A DNA stretch of 8,810 nt. Source: Anaerolineae bacterium. GTDB taxonomy: Bacteria > Chloroflexota > Anaerolineae > B4-G1. Below, in pieces: positions 5,929-8,810 of the stretch (position 1 is its first letter; each line of letters opens with the position of its first letter). A program made the translations under genes and the position numbers. Below the pieces are notes generated by a model. That model was not told where the DNA came from, ran no database searches, and worked only from the letters and a program-made list of their open reading frames with translations. The DNA lies in assembly GCA_030612585.1 (NCBI GenBank), contig JAUWNP010000187.1, positions 1 to 8,810 on the forward strand. The letters run 5' to 3'.

Positions 5929-8000
5929 ACCTTTCGGGCAGTGGCACGCGCGAGGACAAATGGGTATACGACACCACTACCATGTGTTCTGAGAAGCCAT
6001 CCAGCCAACGTAAGGGTCCAGCGAGAGTCAACAATGTCATCAACCAACAACACAGGCCCTGATGGAATATTCGCTGATATAGCCAACGTGCCCCGAACAT
6101 TGCCTGCCTGCATCGTACTGTTCGCCATCGTCTTCTGTTCAGGCGCATCTTGGGCACGAACCAACGCAGGGATAAAAGGCAGATCCAATGCCTTGGCCAG
6201 TCGTTGAGCAAGATTGGGCACCAGGTGAGGATGGCGCCGGGACGGAATTGCCGTTACCCATTCAGGCGGCGGGTCTGTCTGCCAGCGGCTCAGGATCAGA
6301 TCTGCAGAAGCACGTACCAGATCATCGCAGAAATGGTTATGAACGTACTTGCCCTCACGGACGAGTTTTCCCCAGCCTGCGTCGCCGTAGTAACACAATG
6401 CTCGGCCTGGCGCATTTTGCTCTTCCTTGGGTATCGTGGACTTACGATCTGGGAAAAGCCCTTGAGGCCAACGCTTGCGCGGCTTAATGACGACATTATC
6501 CCGTTTTAGAAACTCGATCGCTTCAGCAACAAGCGCGGGAGAAACTTGTGCAGATAGGCCTCTCCCTCTGCAATTCGCGCACCTACCACACGGTTGGGCT
6601 GTCGGGTCATCGAGTGCACGTGCCAGGAACTCCATCAGGCACCCTGTGTGAGCGACGTATGCCTGCATCTGCGCTAATTCCTCGCGTCGCAGCCTGGTCA
6701 CGCGGTCAATCCGCTCGACGTCTGGCTTCCAGGGGTTCAACGTGCGAAAGTAGCGCTTTGGTCTTGACTCCACGTCAACAGCCACGGCTCCATCAATCTC
6801 TAACAGTTTCAGGGCTTTCTCTGCCATAGAGTATGAGACGTTCACTCGGCTCAGTATTTCGTTAAACGAGAGTTTGTCGGCCTTCTCCAACGCGCTGAGA
6901 ATCTCGGACATTATCTGCGCAGGCGGAAAAGCGCGGCTAATGAAGTAATCTTGGATCTCGTCATCCTCACGCCCGCTCAGGAGAATGCCATAGGCTCTGT
7001 CCAAAGCACGTCCTGCACGTCCCACCTGTTGATAATATGCCACAACTGAGCCGGGACGCTGAAAGTGAATCACAAAACCAAGATCAGGTTTGTCAAAGCC
7101 CATGCCGAGCGCCACTGTTGCCACCAGCGCTTTGATTTCGTTATTGAGCAGAGCCTGCTCAAGTTCCTCCCGACCTATACTCGCATCGTTTCCAGCATGG
7201 TAGGCTTCGACTTGAAAGCCTTTGAGCCGTAACCACTTGGTCACTCTCTCCGTGTCTGCGATGGTCAAACAGTAGATAACACCGGTCCCCGGAAACTTTG
7301 ATAAATTCTCGACCAGCCACGCCAGGCGCTCGCTTTGATCGGCAAGTCGGATATTCTGCAAGCGAAGCGACGGGCGCGCCAAAGGTCCCCGTGATACTGT
7401 GATCCCAGGACCTAACTGCAATTGCACGTCGGCAACTACACGGTCATTTGCCGTTGCTGTGGTGCCAAGAACCGGTACACCCTTGGGTAAGTTGCGCAGA
7501 ATACGCACGATCCGACGATAATCTGGACGAAAGTCGTGGCCCCAGTCAGAGATACAATGTGCTTCATCCACCACAAAGAGCCCCACCCGTCCAGCGATTT
7601 TCGACAATAGAGACTGAAAGCGGGGGTTATTCAACCGCTCGGGAGAAATGAGCAGTAGATCACAAGAGTCCGAAGCCAGTGATTTCTCAACTTCATCCCA
7701 TACTTCACGATTGGAACTGTTAATCGTTGCCGCACGTACGCCGATACGGTCAGCCATTTCAATCTGGTTACGCATCAAGGCAAGCAACGGGCTAATCAGC
7801 AAAGTCAGACCAGCACCCTGTTCGCGTAGCAACTTGGCAGCCAGGAAGTAGACCAGGCTCTTTCCCCATCCTGTGCACTGGACAACCAGTACACGTTGGC
7901 GCTCGACAACCAACATTTCGATGGCTTCCCACTGTCCAGGGCGGAAATCAGCATCTGGACCAAGCATCTGTCGGAGAAGAGAATGTGCCCTTTGTCTCAC
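5925..8000 (-). CDS. RecQ-family DNA helicase fused to a C-terminal phosphoribosyltransferase domain
   Basis: The 691-residue protein starts at GTG 8000 behind AGGAGG at 8-base spacing. Helicase motifs, in order: motif 0 FRPGQWEAIE (19-28), Walker A CTGWGKS (42-48), Ia SPLLALMRNQ (70-79), DEAH (145-148), TTATA (180-184), motif V ATVALGMGFDKPD (294-306) and QQVGRAGR (324-331). A winged-helix-like block (378-404) is followed by the RecQ zinc cluster Cys 454, 471, 474, 477. The last 170 residues are a ComF-like PRTase: AIPSRRHPHLVPNLAQRL at 584-601 and a PRPP loop VLLVDDIVDSRWTLT at 650-664. Related fusions of about 700 residues occur in many bacteria next to a DprA-like gene, as here. Expected activity is ATP-dependent 3'-5' DNA unwinding; the PRTase substrate is unknown. 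Not orthologous to housekeeping RecQ, hence no symbol. The HRDC domain is absent. Confidence 0.93.
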   Translation of the reverse strand: MRQRAHSLLRQMLGPDADFRPGQWEAIEMLVVERQRVLVVQCTGWGKSLVYFLAAKLLREQGAGLTLLISPLLALMRNQIEMADRIGVRAATINSSNREVWDEVEKSLASDSCDLLLISPERLNNPRFQSLLSKIAGRVGLFVVDEAHCISDWGHDFRPDYRRIVRILRNLPKGVPVLGTTATANDRVVADVQLQLGPGITVSRGPLARPSLRLQNIRLADQSERLAWLVENLSKFPGTGVIYCLTIADTERVTKWLRLKGFQVEAYHAGNDASIGREELEQALLNNEIKALVATVALGMGFDKPDLGFVIHFQRPGSVVAYYQQVGRAGRALDRAYGILLSGREDDEIQDYFISRAFPPAQIMSEILSALEKADKLSFNEILSRVNVSYSMAEKALKLLEIDGAVAVDVESRPKRYFRTLNPWKPDVERIDRVTRLRREELAQMQAYVAHTGCLMEFLARALDDPTAQPCGRCANCRGRGLSAQVSPALVAEAIEFLKRDNVVIKPRKRWPQGLFPDRKSTIPKEEQNAPGRALCYYGDAGWGKLVREGKYVHNHFCDDLVRASADLILSRWQTDPPPEWVTAIPSRRHPHLVPNLAQRLAKALDLPFIPALVRAQDAPEQKTMANSTMQAGNVRGTLAISANIPSGPVLLVDDIVDSRWTLTLAGWLLRTHGSGVVYPFVLARATARKV

Positions 8001-8008
8001 TGTGCAAA

Positions 8009-8014
8009 CCTCCT
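8009..8014 (-). promoter_or_regulatory. Shine-Dalgarno site fixing the GTG start of the helicase
   Basis: The minus strand reads GAGGAGGTTTGCACAGTG. A full AGGAGG 8 bases before GTG 8000 decides this start, although the frame stays open for some 25 codons upstream without an ATG. Confidence 0.8.
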
Positions 8015-8028
8015 CGGTATCAAGAACA

Positions 8029-8223
8029 TCACCACCATCGTGCGCAAAAACCTCCAGCGCGGATGCGGTCGCCGTGCCAGGTCAGGAAGTCTAGTTCGCC
8101 GCCGCCCTGCCAGGCCAGATGCCCCACATCCAGGCAGATGCTGGCCCCCTGTCTGATAGTCCTATGGGCGAATTCCATTGCAGACCCGCCCCCGGGGACG
8201 GTGGCTGAGAGCGTTGAAAAGGA
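8029..8223 (-). pseudogene. Remnant of a sugar phosphate isomerase/epimerase-like TIM-barrel gene
   Basis: Right after the methyltransferase stop, one frame reads as part of a xylose-isomerase-like TIM barrel: an ATG at 8178 begins MEFAHRTIRQGASICLDVGHLAWQ in two pieces (helix, then the strand ICLDVGHLAW), followed by GGELDFLTWHGDRI. The LDVGHL...HGDRI pattern is typical of the metal-binding middle of this family, where a VH.KD strand should follow. Here the frame instead decays into RAGGFCARWW and a stop at 8029-8031. At most about 64 residues of a family of about 270 remain, with both ends gone, so it is almost surely non-functional. It lies just upstream of the helicase gene and marks a rearrangement boundary. 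The alternative is a chance frame, but the motif is specific. Confidence 0.55.
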
Positions 8224-8810
8224 TTATGTCTTCTCCCCCCGTGCTCGTCCTCCCACTACAACCATCTCCTGATGATAGTCGGGGCCGTAGGGCAGGGGAG
8301 GGAGCAGAATCTCGCCGTAGACGTCGCTTATCTCCAGATTGGCCCGGTCGAACATAAGGCGCAGTTCGGGCAGTGTGTAGAGCCGCACGCTCTCGTGGTC
8401 ATCCCACAGGTGTGTCACACCATCGTTGTCGGTGAAGCGGAAGAAGCCGTGGCTGATGCACGTAGTCGGATCAAACCGGCTCTCCGTCCAGTAGATGCCC
8501 TCCGGCCGCTCTTGCCAGTAGCAGCGACACTTTTGCCGCTCGACGAAGGTGTGAGGGTCCGAAAGTTGCAGCAACAGCCGCCCGTCGGGCTTGAGCGCCC
8601 GGGCGATGCCCTCAAGTACCCGCTGGTTGGCCTCGTCATCGAAGAAGCCGAAACTGGTGCCAAGTATGACCAGGGCGTCAAACTCCTCCCGGTAGGCCAG
8701 CGCGCGCATATCTCCCTCGACGAAGGTGACGTTGTCCAGTCCCTCGGCGGCAGCCTGCTCGGTGCAGTAGCGCACCAGGCTGGGGGCGATGTCGAGCCCG
8801 ACCACCTCAA
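8224..8810 (-). CDS. Class I SAM-dependent methyltransferase, N-terminus outside window
   Basis: The frame is open from the right edge to TAA 8224-8226, giving 194 residues of the C-terminal part. It enters the window just after motif I, at EVVGLDIAPSLV, whose Asp should bind the SAM ribose. GDMRAL is the motif around the adenine, FDALVILGTSFGFF is motif IV, and ARALKPDGRLLLQ is the strand after the catalytic centre. The later part (about residues 105-185) is rich in Trp/Tyr and Phe (CYWQERPEGIYWTESRFD), a beta-lid typical of small-molecule methyltransferases of the Methyltransf_25 group. It ends EMVVVGGRARGEKT, as many of these do. The substrate is unknown. Higher GC than the adjacent helicase. 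It is not evidently part of the helicase module: a gene remnant of about 200 bases separates them. Confidence 0.85.
   Translation of the reverse strand, partial: EVVGLDIAPSLVRYCTEQAAAEGLDNVTFVEGDMRALAYREEFDALVILGTSFGFFDDEANQRVLEGIARALKPDGRLLLQLSDPHTFVERQKCRCYWQERPEGIYWTESRFDPTTCISHGFFRFTDNDGVTHLWDDHESVRLYTLPELRLMFDRANLEISDVYGEILLPPLPYGPDYHQEMVVVGGRARGEKT

Noticed and set aside
8184..8202. GC-rich near-palindrome (ACCGTCCCCGGGGGCGGGT) as a terminator
   Set aside because: It has two mismatches, no loop of usable size and no T-run after it.
1..8810. CRISPR array, tRNA, rRNA, insertion sequence or transposase
   Set aside because: No regularly spaced repeats, no cloverleaf or rRNA-like sequence and no transposase motifs or terminal inverted repeats were seen on either strand.

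Overview
The window is a dense, accessory-looking stretch of a bacterial genome. Every supported gene lies on the minus strand, so the genes read from high to low coordinates. Purine-rich AGGAGG-type ribosome sites, tight spacing, 4-base overlaps and several GTG/TTG starts mark it as bacterial. The mix of families (DUF3841, DUF2804, a Cys-rich family I associate with SEC-C proteins, a RecQ-phosphoribosyltransferase fusion) suggests Chloroflexota (Caldilineae/Anaerolineae-like) to me. This is an impression of family distribution, not a computed assignment.

Layout in transcription order: (1) 8810-8224, the C-terminal part of a class I SAM methyltransferase, cut by the window edge. (2) 8223-8029, a broken remnant that resembles a sugar phosphate isomerase/epimerase. 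(3) 8000-5925, a RecQ-family helicase fused to a C-terminal phosphoribosyltransferase (PRTase) domain, coupled by an ATGA overlap to (4) 5928-4939, a DprA/Smf-like Rossmann protein. Together these form a compact two-gene DNA-processing module, plausibly a defence or stress module. (5) 4938-4732, a 207-base gap holding a perfect extended -10 promoter with an imperfect inverted repeat around it. (6) A run of tightly packed genes from 4731 down: an unrecognised helical protein, an overlapping DUF6036-like nucleotidyltransferase, a Cys-rich protein followed in frame by an orphan 66-codon stretch after a TGA, an unrecognised helical protein weakly resembling SAM-like recombinase N-domains, a DUF3841 protein, a possible 38-residue ORF, a membrane-anchored class I methyltransferase and, running off the left edge, a DUF2804 protein.

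The two most interesting systems are RecQ-PRTase + DprA-like and the operon that starts with the helical protein/nucleotidyltransferase pair. In the first, the helicase would unwind DNA, the DprA-like protein would bind nucleotides or DNA ends, and the PRTase domain suggests nucleotide or base chemistry. The second has the build of a toxin-antitoxin-like nucleotidyltransferase pair, followed by several small uncharacterised soluble proteins. No function for the whole operon can be read from the sequence. Sampled lines suggest that the RecQ/DprA segment has lower GC than its flanks, in keeping with a separately acquired module. The degraded remnant at its upstream edge fits an insertion/deletion boundary.
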